Made by a program: the position numbers and the translations under genes
Notes under the pieces: model-generated
Databases searched by the model: none
What the model was told of the DNA's origin: nothing
The model's input: only the letters and a program-made list of their open reading frames with translations
DNA from: Pseudomonas kribbensis
Lineage (GTDB): Bacteria; Pseudomonadota; Gammaproteobacteria; Pseudomonadales; Pseudomonadaceae
DNA length: 64,000 nucleotides
Assembly: GCF_003352185.1 (NCBI RefSeq)
Contig: NZ_CP029608.1
Span: 4,216,001-4,280,000, forward strand
Direction of reading: 5' to 3'
In this document: one piece after another, positions 47,188-56,227 of the stretch
Numbering within the stretch: position 1 is the stretch's first letter
How the letters are laid out: the number at the start of each line of letters is the position of its first letter

Positions 47188-47216
47188 TTGCATGTGAGGG
47201 CATTCATAAGATTAAT
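47188..47216 (+). promoter_or_regulatory. Candidate promoter for an unannotated plus-strand transcript
   Basis: TTGCAT (47188-47193), a 17-bp spacer and ATTAAT (47211-47216). The -10 matches the consensus at four of six positions. A transcript from here would begin near 47222 and reach the terminator at 47391. Confidence 0.4.
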
Positions 47217-47221
47217 AGTTA

Positions 47222-47391
47222 GAAAAGTCGCCCTAATTCACCGCAAGCCTTGTTTAACAGGCTACGCTGGCTGGACTACGAAGGAAAACAGGCGCACTTT
47301 TGCTGACCGGCTCACTCCGGTTCAACGCCAAAAAGAATTTCCGGCCTGCCTGGCCAACCCCGCCCGATGAATCATGTCGGGCTTTTTATTG
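47222..47391 (+). ncRNA. Candidate small RNA in the fadB upstream region
   Basis: Between fadB (leftward) and the hypothetical gene at 47440-47877 (also leftward) there is a terminator that works only on the plus strand, yet no plus-strand gene feeds it. An RNA of roughly 165-170 nt from the candidate promoter at 47188-47216 would explain it. Internal hairpins include ACCGG-CTCACT-CCGGT at 47306-47321 and GGCC-N5-GGCC near 47342. Open frames here are short, lack ribosome-binding sites and match nothing I know. No named sRNA family is recognised; both ends are estimates. Confidence 0.35.
47362..47391 (+). terminator. Orphan rho-independent terminator
   Basis: GCCCGA / TCGGGC around a 9-nt loop, followed by TTTTTATTG on the plus strand. 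There is no U-tract on the minus strand. No annotated gene on the plus strand precedes it. Confidence 0.7.
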
Positions 47392-47439
47392 CTCGTCTGC
47401 CAGACGTTTCGCACCGTTGCAGCGCGAAAAGTCCGTGAG

Positions 47440-47877
47440 TCATGCCAGCGCTTTCAGCGTGGCATCAATGTCCAGCAGAACCGAAGCATCACCCTTCTCG
47501 CCCCAATAGAGCGCGATCATCTGCTTGTCGGCTTCAACCTTGAAAACGTTGCCCGGCAATTTTTCGAAATGATTCAGCAGCAGCGGATCTTCACAGATTT
47601 CCTGCCACTGGTTGACCCACACGCCCGGGGATTTCTGCCAATACGTCCAGCACGCCGGCTGCTTGCCGCGCCGCGGCCGATGGTATTGCGCGCACGGGTT
47701 TGGCGGCTCCTGGCTCAGCCAGTGCGGCCACTCCTGCGGCGCCAGCTGCATGGCCAGCCCGATGCGCCGGGCCTCGGTGCGCAAGGCTATCCGGCCACTC
47801 TGTGCACGGGACGGACGCAACCACGCCAGGGGGCTCAACACCACCAGCAGGATTGACACCACCAGCCAGACCGTCAT
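47440..47877 (-). CDS. Membrane-anchored hypothetical protein
   Basis: 145 residues, ATG at 47877 with GGGAG 7 nt ahead. A single N-terminal helix (MTVWLVVSILLVVLSPLAWL) is followed by a positively charged stop-transfer (RPSRAQSGR), so most of the protein could be cytosolic or, as a signal anchor, periplasmic. The soluble part is rich in tryptophan and proline (APQEWPHWLSQEPPNP, WTYWQKSPGVWVNQWQEI) and contains a cysteine pair. No domain recognised. It is divergent from the universal stress protein gene, about 100 bp apart. Confidence 0.78.
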   Translation of the reverse strand: MTVWLVVSILLVVLSPLAWLRPSRAQSGRIALRTEARRIGLAMQLAPQEWPHWLSQEPPNPCAQYHRPRRGKQPACWTYWQKSPGVWVNQWQEICEDPLLLNHFEKLPGNVFKVEADKQMIALYWGEKGDASVLLDIDATLKALA

Positions 47878-47980
47878 ATGTGTACTCCCGTTTTGTCATG
47901 AGCCCATTGCGTCACTTTGGAACCAATGCGCTTGAAACCAGCCATACTTAACAATATTGATCCCTCACGAGGAGCACCTC

Positions 47981-48418
47981 ATGCCCTACCACCATATCCT
48001 GGTCGCCGTAGATCTGACCGAAGAGTGCGACCCTGTGATCCACCGCGCCCGAGAGCTGTCGGTGAGCAATGGCGCCAAGCTGTCGCTGGTGCATATCGTC
48101 GAACCGATGGCCATGGCCTTCGGGGGTGACGTGCCGATGGATCTGTCACAACTGCAACAACAGCAGTTCGATCAAGCCAAGGAACGCCTCGAGCGCCTGA
48201 AGCACAAATACACCGAACTGGAAGGCTCAAACTGCCACCTGACCTACGGCCAGCCGCGCCAGGAAATCCACCACTTCGCCAAGGATCAGGAATGCGACCT
48301 GATCGTGGTCGGCAGCCATGGCCGACATGGTCTGGCGCTGCTATTGGGCTCGACCGCCAACGACGTGCTGCACGGCGCACCTTGCGATGTGCTGGCGGTA
48401 CACCTGGTCAAACGCTGA
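47981..48418 (+). CDS. Universal stress protein (UspA family)
   Basis: 145 residues after a GAGGAG ribosome-binding site. Single Usp domain: MPYHHILVAVDLTEECDPVI at the start and, at the end, CDLIVVGSHGRHGLALLLGSTANDVLHGAPCDVLAVHL. The G-x2-G-x9-G-(S/T) nucleotide-binding pattern is seen as GSHGRHGLALLLGSTAN. Cytosolic stress protein; members of this UspA-like type are induced by starvation and growth arrest. It is followed by a very strong bidirectional terminator. Confidence 0.93.
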   Translation: MPYHHILVAVDLTEECDPVIHRARELSVSNGAKLSLVHIVEPMAMAFGGDVPMDLSQLQQQQFDQAKERLERLKHKYTELEGSNCHLTYGQPRQEIHHFAKDQECDLIVVGSHGRHGLALLLGSTANDVLHGAPCDVLAVHLVKR

Positions 48419-48440
48419 CCTCAGGCACTTGTGAAAAGCT

Positions 48441-48478
48441 AAAAAGCCCGGCGTCCATCACTGGACGCCGGGCTTTTT
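48441..48478. terminator. Strong bidirectional terminator between the usp gene and uup
   Basis: A 17-bp perfect stem AAAAAGCCCGGCGTCCA / TGGACGCCGGGCTTTTT with loop TCAC, the strongest hairpin in the window. It ends both converging genes. Confidence 0.95.
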
Positions 48479-48493
48479 CATGCCTGGAAACAA

Positions 48494-50416
48494 TCAGGCA
48501 TCCAGCTCGGCCCAACGCTCCACCAGCGCATCCAGCTCAGCCTGCAACTGCTCCAGGGAAGCAATCACCTTGGCCGTTTCGGCTGGCGGACGCTGGTAGA
48601 AACCGGCTTCAGCCATTTCAGCTTCGACAGCAGCAATCTGCTGCTCCTTGGCGTCGATGTCTCCCGGCAGGGCTTCCAGCTCACGCTGAAGCTTGTAGCT
48701 CAGTTTCTTCTTCGCAGCCGGGGCCGCAGCGACCGGCGCGGCAACCGGGGCCGGTTCGGCAGTGACCACCGCCGAGTTCAGGTCGGCCTTGCCGGATTTG
48801 CTTTCGGTCACGCCCAGCAGGCGCGGCGAACCACCCTGGCGGATCCAGTCCTGATAGCCGCCGACGTATTCGCGAACCTTGCCCTCACCTTCGAAGACCA
48901 GGGTGCTGGTCACCACGTTGTCGAGGAATGCCCGGTCGTGGCTGACCATCAGCACGGTGCCGTTGAAGGTCAGCAGCACCTCTTCGAGCAGTTCGAGGGT
49001 TTCCACATCAAGGTCGTTGGTCGGTTCGTCGAGCACCAGCAGGTTTGCTGGCTTGCTGAACAGTTTGGCCAGCAGCAGGCGCGCACGCTCGCCACCGGAC
49101 AGCGCCTTCACCGGCGTGCGGGCACGCTGCGGGCTGAACAGGAAGTCGCCGAGATAGCTCAGCACGTGGCGGCTCTGGCCATTGATATCGATGAAATCGC
49201 GACCTTCGGCGACGTTGTCGACCACGGTCTTTTCCAGATCCAGCTGATGGCGCAACTGGTCGAAGTAAGCCACGTCGATCTTGGTGCCCTCTTCCACCTT
49301 GCCGCTGGTCGGTTGCAGACCGCTGAGCATCAATTTCAGCAGGGTGGTCTTGCCGGTACCGTTGGCGCCGAGCAGGCCGATACGATCACCGCGCTGCAGC
49401 ACCATGGAAAAATCGCGGATCAGGAACGGACCGCCCGGGTGCGCGAAACTCACGTTATCCAGCACCATCACCTGCTTGCCGGACTTCTCCGCTGTTTCCA
49501 GCTGGATGTTGGCCTTGCCGGTGCGCTCACGACGCTCGCTGCGCTCGACACGCAGGGCCTTCAGCGCACGCACGCGGCCTTCGTTACGGGTGCGACGGGC
49601 CTTGATACCCTGACGAATCCACACTTCTTCCTGAGCCAGACGCTTGTCGAACAGCGCGTTGGCGGTTTCTTCAGCGGCCAGTTCGGCTTCTTTGTGGACC
49701 AGGAAACTGGCGTAATCGCCGTTCCAGTCGATCAGGCCGCCGCGATCCAGTTCGAGGATGCGGGTGGCAAGGTTTTGCAGGAAGGAACGGTCGTGCGTGA
49801 TGAACAGCACGGCGCCCTGGAAATCCTTCAGAGCTTCTTCGAGCCAGGCAATCGCACCGATGTCCAGGTGGTTGGTCGGTTCGTCGAGCAGCAGCAGATC
49901 TGGCTCGGACACCAGCGCCTGGGCCAGCAGCACGCGACGACGCCAGCCGCCGGACAACTCGGCGAGGGTCTTGTCGGCCGGCAGTTGCAGGCGGCTCAGG
50001 GTGCTGTCGACCAGGGTCTGCAAGCGCCAGCCGTCACGGGCTTCGAGGTCGTGCTGGACGTGCATCAGCTTTTCCAGATCAGCGTCGGTGACGATGTTCT
50101 GGCTCAGGTGATGGTATTCGGCAAGCAGCGCACCCACGCCGTCGAGGCCTTCGGCCACCACGTCGAAAACGGTCCGCTCGTCGGCCACCGGCAATTCCTG
50201 CGGCAATTCGCCGATTTTCAGACCGGGGGCACGCCACACGGCGCCGTCGTCAGGCTTCTGGTCGCCCTTGACCAGTTTCATCATGCTGGACTTGCCAGTG
50301 CCGTTGCGACCGATGATGCACACCCGCTCACCACGGGCGATCTGCCAGGACACCTTGTCCAACAACGGCATCGCGCCGAATGCAAGGGACACATCGCTGA
50401 ATTTGAGCAGGGTCAT
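48494..50416 (-). CDS. uup: ABC-F family ATPase Uup
   Basis: 640 residues from the ATG at 50416 (MTLLKFSDVSLAFGAMPLL; GGAG 6 nt ahead). Two ABC ATPase domains in one chain without membrane parts: Walker A IIGRNGTGKSSMM and LLGANGTGKTTLL, signatures ELSGGWRRRVLLAQAL and LSGGERARLLLAKL, Walker B LLLLDEPTNHLD and LLVLDEPTNDLD. The linker between them is basic (GIKARRTRNEGRVRALKAL). The C-terminal domain (about 560-640, KLSYKLQRELEALPGDIDAK) is the coiled coil that binds branched DNA in E. coli Uup. ABC-F proteins act on ribosomes; Uup also limits precise transposon excision. Monocistronic. Confidence 0.92.
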   Translation of the reverse strand: MTLLKFSDVSLAFGAMPLLDKVSWQIARGERVCIIGRNGTGKSSMMKLVKGDQKPDDGAVWRAPGLKIGELPQELPVADERTVFDVVAEGLDGVGALLAEYHHLSQNIVTDADLEKLMHVQHDLEARDGWRLQTLVDSTLSRLQLPADKTLAELSGGWRRRVLLAQALVSEPDLLLLDEPTNHLDIGAIAWLEEALKDFQGAVLFITHDRSFLQNLATRILELDRGGLIDWNGDYASFLVHKEAELAAEETANALFDKRLAQEEVWIRQGIKARRTRNEGRVRALKALRVERSERRERTGKANIQLETAEKSGKQVMVLDNVSFAHPGGPFLIRDFSMVLQRGDRIGLLGANGTGKTTLLKLMLSGLQPTSGKVEEGTKIDVAYFDQLRHQLDLEKTVVDNVAEGRDFIDINGQSRHVLSYLGDFLFSPQRARTPVKALSGGERARLLLAKLFSKPANLLVLDEPTNDLDVETLELLEEVLLTFNGTVLMVSHDRAFLDNVVTSTLVFEGEGKVREYVGGYQDWIRQGGSPRLLGVTESKSGKADLNSAVVTAEPAPVAAPVAAAPAAKKKLSYKLQRELEALPGDIDAKEQQIAAVEAEMAEAGFYQRPPAETAKVIASLEQLQAELDALVERWAELDA

Positions 50417-50629
50417 GAGCTTCTCCAAAAACCGGGCGCGCATTCTACCTGAATCGAGGGCCGAACAGGCCGGCAATTTCGCCGCTGACGTACTCTGCAC
50501 AACATTTGTTGCGAACTTGTGCCGCAAGGCCCGCAAAGCTTTCGCCGTCTGCTGGCAAAAGGCTAAGCTACAGACAATTCAGTGCCGCCCACGCTGGCAC
50601 TTGTCATGATTTCTCTGCCCGGATGTCTC

Positions 50630-52558
50630 ATGCGCAGTCGCCTTCTCAGTGTTTTGTCCTGTTTGCTACTCACCGCCGCTGCTGCTCAATCCGCCCAGGC
50701 GGTGGACCTGTCCACCCAGCGCCAGTATTACGATGAGGCCAAGCGCGCCCTGGCCAAGGGCGATACCGGCCCATATTTTCGATACAGCCAGGCCCTCGCC
50801 GATTATCCGCTGGAGCCGTATCTGGCCTACGACGAGCTGACCGCCCGCCTGAAGACTGCCAGCAACGCGGAGATCGAGAAATTCCTCGCCGAACACGGTG
50901 ACCTGCCCCAGGCCAACTGGATGAAGCTGCGCTGGTTGCGCTGGCTCGCCGACCGTGGAGACTGGGCGACCTTCGTCAAGTATTACGATCCGAAGCTCAA
51001 CTTCACCGAACTGGACTGCCTGAACGCGCAGTACCAGATCAGCAGCGGCCACAAGGCCGAGGGTTACGCCAATGCCGACAAACTGTGGCTGACCGGCAAA
51101 TCGCAACCCGCCGCGTGTGACGCGCTGTTCGGCATCTGGGCTGCCGATGGCCAGTTGACCGAGCAAAAACGCTGGGAGCGCACCAAACTCGCCGCCCAGG
51201 CGCGTAACTATCCGTTGGCCAACAGCCTGGTCAACGGCCTGACCACACTGTCCCCACGCGGGCGTCTGTTGGTGGATGTGGCGCAGAAACCGGAACTGCT
51301 CAACCAACCATCGCGCTTCACCCCGGCCGACGAACCGATGTCGGACATCGTCAGCCTCGGCCTGCGCCGTCTGGCCCGTCAGGATCCGGACAAGGCCATG
51401 GATCTGCTCGATGGCTACGCCAGCAGCATGCATTTCTCGCGAGATGAAAAAGTCGCCATCGCCCGGGAAATCGGCCTGACCCTGGCCCGTCGCTTCGACA
51501 GCCGCGCGCTGGACGTGATGACCAAATATGACCCGGAACTACGCGACAACACCGTGTCCGAATGGCGCCTGCGCCTGCTGCTGCGTCTGGCGCGCTGGGA
51601 CGACGCCTATCAGTTGACCCGCCGCCTGCCGCAGGATCTGGCCACCACCAACCGCTGGCGCTACTGGCAGGCCCGCAGCCTGGAACTGGCGCAGCCGCAG
51701 AACCCTGAAGCACAGACGTTGTACAAGAACCTCGCACGGGAACGGGACTTCTACGGTTTCCTGGCTGCCGATCGCTCGCAGCTGCCCTATTCGCTGGTCA
51801 ACAAACCGCTGGTACTCAGCCAGGCCACCATCAACAAGGTGCGCAACACTCCTGGCGTGCGCCGTGCGCTGGAATTCCACGCCCGTGGGCAGATCGTCGA
51901 TGGCCGCCGCGAGTGGTATCACGTCAGCCGGCACTTCAACCGCGACGAGATGGTTGCCCAGGCCAAACTGGCCTATGACCTGAAATGGTATTTCCCGGCA
52001 ATCCGCACCATCAGCCAGGCGCAATACTGGGACGACCTGGACATCCGCTTCCCGATGGCCCACCGCGACACCCTCGTGCGTGAAGCCAAGGTCCGTGGCC
52101 TGCACTCAAGCTGGGTGTTCGCTATCACCCGCCAGGAAAGCGCCTTCATGGACGACGCCCGCTCCGGCGTCGGCGCCAGCGGCCTGATGCAACTGATGCC
52201 CGGCACCGCCAAGGAAACCGCGCGCAAATTCAGCATTCCGCTGGCCTCGCCACAGCAGGTGCTCGATCCGGACAAGAATATCCAGCTCGGCGCCGCCTAC
52301 CTGAGCCAGGTGCACAGCCAGTTCAACGGCAACCGTGTGCTCGCCTCCGCCGCCTACAACGCCGGCCCCGGCCGCGTGCGCCAGTGGCTGCGCGGTGCCG
52401 ACCACCTGAGCTTTGACGTGTGGGTCGAAAGCATCCCGTTCGACGAAACCCGCCAGTACGTGCAGAACGTGCTGTCCTACTCAGTGATCTACGGCCAGAA
52501 ACTCAACTCGCCGCAGCCGCTGGTGGACTGGCATGAGCGGTACTTTGACGATCAGTGA
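50630..52558 (+). CDS. slt: Soluble lytic murein transglycosylase Slt
   Basis: 642 residues from the ATG at 50630. Signal peptide MRSRLLSVLSCLLLTAAAAQ with cleavage after AQA. The long alpha-superhelical U- and L-domains fill residues 30-450. The C-terminal lysozyme-like domain has the catalytic glutamate in SWVFAITRQESAFMDDARSG, then GASGLMQLMPGTAKETARKF and ASAAYNAGPGRVRQWL. The enzyme cleaves peptidoglycan glycan strands with 1,6-anhydro-muramic acid formation, feeding NagZ-dependent recycling. An ATG 16 codons upstream is less likely because it would disrupt the signal peptide. Followed by a strong terminator. Confidence 0.95.
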   Translation: MRSRLLSVLSCLLLTAAAAQSAQAVDLSTQRQYYDEAKRALAKGDTGPYFRYSQALADYPLEPYLAYDELTARLKTASNAEIEKFLAEHGDLPQANWMKLRWLRWLADRGDWATFVKYYDPKLNFTELDCLNAQYQISSGHKAEGYANADKLWLTGKSQPAACDALFGIWAADGQLTEQKRWERTKLAAQARNYPLANSLVNGLTTLSPRGRLLVDVAQKPELLNQPSRFTPADEPMSDIVSLGLRRLARQDPDKAMDLLDGYASSMHFSRDEKVAIAREIGLTLARRFDSRALDVMTKYDPELRDNTVSEWRLRLLLRLARWDDAYQLTRRLPQDLATTNRWRYWQARSLELAQPQNPEAQTLYKNLARERDFYGFLAADRSQLPYSLVNKPLVLSQATINKVRNTPGVRRALEFHARGQIVDGRREWYHVSRHFNRDEMVAQAKLAYDLKWYFPAIRTISQAQYWDDLDIRFPMAHRDTLVREAKVRGLHSSWVFAITRQESAFMDDARSGVGASGLMQLMPGTAKETARKFSIPLASPQQVLDPDKNIQLGAAYLSQVHSQFNGNRVLASAAYNAGPGRVRQWLRGADHLSFDVWVESIPFDETRQYVQNVLSYSVIYGQKLNSPQPLVDWHERYFDDQ

Positions 52559-52583
52559 TCGTGCAAAGATCGACGTAAACAAA

Positions 52584-52616
52584 AATGCCCGCATCGAAAG
52601 ATGCGGGCATTTTTTA
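52584..52616. terminator. Terminator between slt and the ABC exporter gene
   Basis: AATGCCCGCAT / ATGCGGGCATT with a 6-nt loop and TTTTTT on the right, AAAAA on the left. Active for slt and likely for the converging ABC gene. Confidence 0.93.
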
Positions 52617-52626
52617 TGACGCTCTA

Positions 52627-52674
52627 CTGGGTCGGTTACTAGGTCGCTTACTTAGTCGGTTACTGGGTCGGTCG
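52627..52674. repeat. Four 12-bp tandem repeats across the stop codon of the ABC exporter
   Basis: Four head-to-tail 12-mers on the plus strand: CTGGGTCGGTTA, CTAGGTCGCTTA, CTTAGTCGGTTA and CTGGGTCGGTCG. The period is a multiple of three and, in the minus-strand reading frame, the units spell TDPV, TD-stop-V, SDLV and TDPV, so the present stop (52652-52654) lies inside the second unit. Confidence 0.85.
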
Positions 52675-54445
52675 AAGCCAGATGCCCATCACTGAACTGC
52701 AACGCCGCCAACCGCGCATACAGCGGATTGCTCGCGATCAGCTCCTGATGCGTGCCGATCGCCACCAGCTTGCCCTGGTCCATCACCGCAATCCGGTCGG
52801 CGTTTTTCACCGTGGCCAAGCGGTGGGCGATTACCAGCGTGGTGCGGTTTTGCATCAGGCTGGGCAGGGCTTGCTGGATCAGGTGTTCGCTCTGGGCGTC
52901 GAGGGCGCTGGTGGCTTCGTCCAGCAGCAGGATCGGCGCGTCGACCAGCAACGCCCGGGCGATGGCCAGGCGCTGGCGTTGCCCGCCTGACAGGCCGAGA
53001 CCACCGTCACCCAGATGGGTCTGGTAGCCGTCGGGCATTTGCTCGATGAAGTCGTGGGCGTGAGCGATTTTCGCGGCTTCCTGCACCTGCTCCAGCGTGG
53101 CAGTCGGGCAACCGTAGCGAATGTTTTCTTCGACGCTGCCGAAGAACAGCGCCGGAGTCTGCGAAACCAGCGCGAAACAGCGGCGCAGGTCCAGCGGATC
53201 AAGACTCGTCAGCGGCACGCCATCGATCAGGATTTGCCCTTCGCGCGGATCGTAGAAACGCAGCAGCAGGTCATACACCGTGGACTTGCCCGCACCTGAC
53301 GGACCTACAAGCGCGAGGGTTTCGCCCGCGTTGACTGTCAGGCTCAAACCATTGACCGCAAGGCTTTCGGGCCGTGAGGGATAGGAAAAACTTACGTCCC
53401 GCAATTCCAGCTCGCCTTTGACACGCTCCGGCAAGGTCATCAAGCCGGCTTTCGGCGGCTGGATAATGTTCTCCGAACGCAGCAATTCGGCAATGCGCTC
53501 TGCAGCACCCGCCGCCCGCTGCAGTTCGCCGATCACTTCGCTCAACGTGCCAAAGGCACTGCCGACGATCAGGCTGTAGAACACGAACGCCGCCAGCTCA
53601 CCGGCAGAAATACGCCCGGCAATCACATCCATGCCGCCAACCCACAACATTACCGCGACGGCGCCGAGCACCAGCACGATCACCAGTGTAATCAGCCAGG
53701 CCCGCTGGAAAATCCGTTTGCGTGCGGTTTCGAACGCCTGCTCGACGGTGCCGGCGAAGCGTTGTTCGTCCTGAACCTGATGGTTGTAGGCCTGAACGGT
53801 CTTGATCTGGCCAAGGGTTTCCGAGACATAGCTGCCAATGTCGGCGATCCGGTCCTGACTCAGCCGCGAGAGGTTACGTACGCGACGTCCGAAGATCAGG
53901 ATCGGCGCAATCACCAGTGGCAGCGCAATCACCACGATACTGGTGAGTTTGGCATTGGTGATGAACAGCAGTACGACGCCGCCAATGACCATCAGCAAGT
54001 TGCGCAGGAACAACGACAGCGACGAACCGATCACCGATTGCAGCAACGTCGTGTCAGCGGTCAGGCGCGACTGGATTTCCGAACTGCGATTGTCTTCGTA
54101 GAATCCGGGATGCAGGTAAACCAGATGGTTGAACACCTGCCGACGGATGTCGGCCACCACCCGCTCGCCGATCCATGACACCAGATAGAACCGGGCAAAA
54201 GTGCCGACTGCGAGTCCCAGCACCAAGAGCATGAACAGGCCAATGGACTGGTTGAGCAAATGCGGCGACTGGGTCATGAAGCCCTGATCGACCAGCAGCT
54301 TGATGCCCTGCCCCATCGATAAGGTGATACCGGCCGTGACGATCAGCGCGAGCAGTGCGCCGAAGGCCTGCCAGCGATAAGGGGCGAGAAAATGACTGGT
54401 CAGGCGCAAGGCCCGGCGGTGTCGCGAGGAGAGCATCGGGATCAT
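52652..54445 (-). CDS. ABCB-type exporter, ATPase fused to permease (MsbA-like)
   Basis: 597 residues. Six transmembrane helices occupy about 25-320 (HFLAPYRWQAFGALLALIVT is the first). The ATPase follows: Walker A LALVGPSGAGKSTVYDLLLR, Q-loop FALVSQTPALFFGSVEENI, signature GLSGGQRQRLAIARALL, Walker B ILLLDEATSALD, H-loop VIAHRLATVKNADRI. The fused half-transporter with N-terminal permease is the MsbA/LmrA class, which exports lipids or drugs as a homodimer from the inner membrane. Substrate cannot be assigned; the essential lipid A flippase MsbA is normally beside lpxK, absent here, so a multidrug or lipid exporter is the better guess. Its 3' end lies in the 12-bp repeats. Confidence 0.88.
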   Translation of the reverse strand: MIPMLSSRHRRALRLTSHFLAPYRWQAFGALLALIVTAGITLSMGQGIKLLVDQGFMTQSPHLLNQSIGLFMLLVLGLAVGTFARFYLVSWIGERVVADIRRQVFNHLVYLHPGFYEDNRSSEIQSRLTADTTLLQSVIGSSLSLFLRNLLMVIGGVVLLFITNAKLTSIVVIALPLVIAPILIFGRRVRNLSRLSQDRIADIGSYVSETLGQIKTVQAYNHQVQDEQRFAGTVEQAFETARKRIFQRAWLITLVIVLVLGAVAVMLWVGGMDVIAGRISAGELAAFVFYSLIVGSAFGTLSEVIGELQRAAGAAERIAELLRSENIIQPPKAGLMTLPERVKGELELRDVSFSYPSRPESLAVNGLSLTVNAGETLALVGPSGAGKSTVYDLLLRFYDPREGQILIDGVPLTSLDPLDLRRCFALVSQTPALFFGSVEENIRYGCPTATLEQVQEAAKIAHAHDFIEQMPDGYQTHLGDGGLGLSGGQRQRLAIARALLVDAPILLLDEATSALDAQSEHLIQQALPSLMQNRTTLVIAHRLATVKNADRIAVMDQGKLVAIGTHQELIASNPLYARLAALQFSDGHLASTDPVTD

Positions 54446-54703
54446 TCAGGTTCACGTCGTGTGCTGATTAATGGGGCCAGCCTGGACACTCAATGGGGTG
54501 GAACTCTGCAAATCACAATGAGTCAGGTTAATTATGACCGGCCAGACTACCCCCTAGATGCTATCGGTCTAATGTCCGGGTTGAGACGAACGGTCATTTC
54601 TGCTTGAGTGAAGATACCGTTCCGGAAAGATCGAAGGGAGTTGTCACAGCCTGGTCACCTGACGGTTTTATTGTGCTTACACAACCTGATGAGGAGACAG
54701 GCC
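54446..54703. other. Non-coding region upstream of the ABC exporter and the 59-residue gene
   Basis: 258 bp shared by the leftward exporter and rightward small gene. A start-like ATG lies at several points, but the open frames run out or lack ribosome-binding sites. A GATGAGGAGAC ribosome-binding site at 54688-54698 belongs to the small gene. No clear promoter was picked by eye. Confidence 0.4.
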
Positions 54704-54883
54704 ATGTCCTTGCAACACAGCAGCGACGACAAGATTCAAGTGATCCGCACCAAGCCCGGCCAACCTCTGGGTTGCTCGATTATCGATAAGGATGGGCGTG
54801 AAGTGCCAATCACTGAAGACATGATCCAGAACGCTTGCCGCGAACTGGAGAAGCGATTGGTCAAGCCTGCCGAACAAAAGTGA
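54704..54883 (+). CDS. Small conserved Pseudomonas protein (PA1571-type)
   Basis: 59 residues from an ATG preceded by GAGGAG: MSLQHSSDDKIQVIRTKPGQ, then CSIIDKDGREVPITEDMIQN and ACRELEKRLVKPAEQK. It has beta-rich and helical halves and no signal peptide or membrane part. I recognise it as a small Pseudomonas family named after PA1571, but the name is from memory. It is followed by its own terminator. Function unknown. Confidence 0.75.
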   Translation: MSLQHSSDDKIQVIRTKPGQPLGCSIIDKDGREVPITEDMIQNACRELEKRLVKPAEQK

Positions 54884-54902
54884 TGTAGCCACCGTCTTCC
54901 TG

Positions 54903-54929
54903 ACCCGGCCCCTGCAGGCCGGGTTTTTT
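54903..54929. terminator. Terminator after the 59-residue gene
   Basis: CCCGGCC / GGCCGGG with a CCTGCA loop, followed by TTTTTT. It also separates the converging pdxB. Confidence 0.88.
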
Positions 54930-54940
54930 CTGCCCGCGGT

Positions 54941-56083
54941 TTATACGGCCACAGCGCCCAGCGCCGTCACGATCTGCCGCAGGGCGGGTGAATCCCCCTC
55001 GATTCTTACTTTCAGCCCTTCAATCTCGCGACGTACCGGATACTGCTTGCGCAACACATCGAACGCTGCACGCTGCTCGCCAACGCTACCCAACAGGGTG
55101 CGGCGAAAATCCGCATCGTCCCGGCGCGGGTCGTACACGCCACGGCACAACATCGCCAGGGCCCAGGCCGGATCGCTGTCGGCATGCAGGGAAACTTCCG
55201 ACAACCATGGTGCCGGCAACAGGTCGCCGAGCTGAATGCTGGCCGGCTGACCGATGAAATCGCAATACGCCTGATAGATCTGCGCCGTGCCGCGCTGTTT
55301 GCCATCGAGGCTGTAACCAGCGATATGCGGAGTCGCCAGCACACAGAGTTCGGCCAAGGCGACATCGACTTCAGGCTCGGCTTCCCACACATCGAGGACC
55401 GCTTGCAGGTCTTCACGCTCCAGCAGCACTTCACGCAACGCGGCGTTATCCACCACCGGGCCACGGGCGGCATTGATCAGCCAGGCGCCGGGCTTGAGTT
55501 GCTGCAAACGTGGCTCGTCGAACAAGTGCCAGGTCGCGCCGTCGCCGTTGCGGGTCAGTGGTGTGTGCAGACTGATCACGTCGCACTGCTGGATGATCTG
55601 CTCCAGGCTGACATAATCGCCGCCCTCGGCCGCCTGACGCGGTGGATCGCAGACTTTCACGTTCCAGCCCAGCCCTTTCAGCACCTTGATCAAGCGACCG
55701 CCGACTTCACCGGCGCCGATCACGCCGTAGGTGCGTTGACTCAAATCGACACCTTCGATTTCAGCCAGGGTCATCAGGCTGCCCAGCACATAATCCACCA
55801 CACCACGAGCATTGCAGCCCGGCGCGCTGGACCAGGTGATGCCGGCCTCGTTGAAGTATTCGAGATCCAGATGATCGGTGCCGATGGTGCAGGTGCCGAC
55901 AAAACGCACCTGGCTGCCTTCGAGCAACGCGCGGTTGACGTTGGTCACCGAGCGCACCAGCAACACGTCGGCCTGTTCGACCGTGGCCCGGTCAATGGAA
56001 CGGCCCGGCACCCGGCGGATCTCGCCGAAACCGGCAAAAAAGGCATCGAGCAGCGGGATATTTTCGTCGGCAACAATCAGCAT
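54941..56083 (-). CDS. pdxB: 4-phosphoerythronate dehydrogenase
   Basis: 380 residues of the D-2-hydroxyacid dehydrogenase family. It oxidises 4-phosphoerythronate with NAD in the DXP-dependent pyridoxal 5'-phosphate pathway. Start [20 protein letters not shown]; the NAD-binding loop is [18 protein letters not shown], and the catalytic arginine lies in [17 protein letters not shown], the histidine in [20 protein letters not shown]. The last ~85 residues are the PdxB-specific dimerisation domain. Divergent from the MATE gene. Confidence 0.96.
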   Translation of the reverse strand: MLIVADENIPLLDAFFAGFGEIRRVPGRSIDRATVEQADVLLVRSVTNVNRALLEGSQVRFVGTCTIGTDHLDLEYFNEAGITWSSAPGCNARGVVDYVLGSLMTLAEIEGVDLSQRTYGVIGAGEVGGRLIKVLKGLGWNVKVCDPPRQAAEGGDYVSLEQIIQQCDVISLHTPLTRNGDGATWHLFDEPRLQQLKPGAWLINAARGPVVDNAALREVLLEREDLQAVLDVWEAEPEVDVALAELCVLATPHIAGYSLDGKQRGTAQIYQAYCDFIGQPASIQLGDLLPAPWLSEVSLHADSDPAWALAMLCRGVYDPRRDDADFRRTLLGSVGEQRAAFDVLRKQYPVRREIEGLKVRIEGDSPALRQIVTALGAVAV

Positions 56084-56227
56084 GGCGGGGCTCCTTGGGC
56101 GGATCGGCAGTGTAGGCGCTGGGACTGCGATGAGCCAGCAGGCTGTTGATTACAAATCCGCAACAGAGGATTTTTCCTGACCATAACGTCAGCGGCGTAG
56201 AATGCCCGGCCTTGCGCATCAACCCCT

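Noticed and set aside
47140..47370. Short plus-strand frames in the fadB upstream region
   Set aside because: No ribosome-binding sites and no similarity. The interval is better treated as a candidate RNA.
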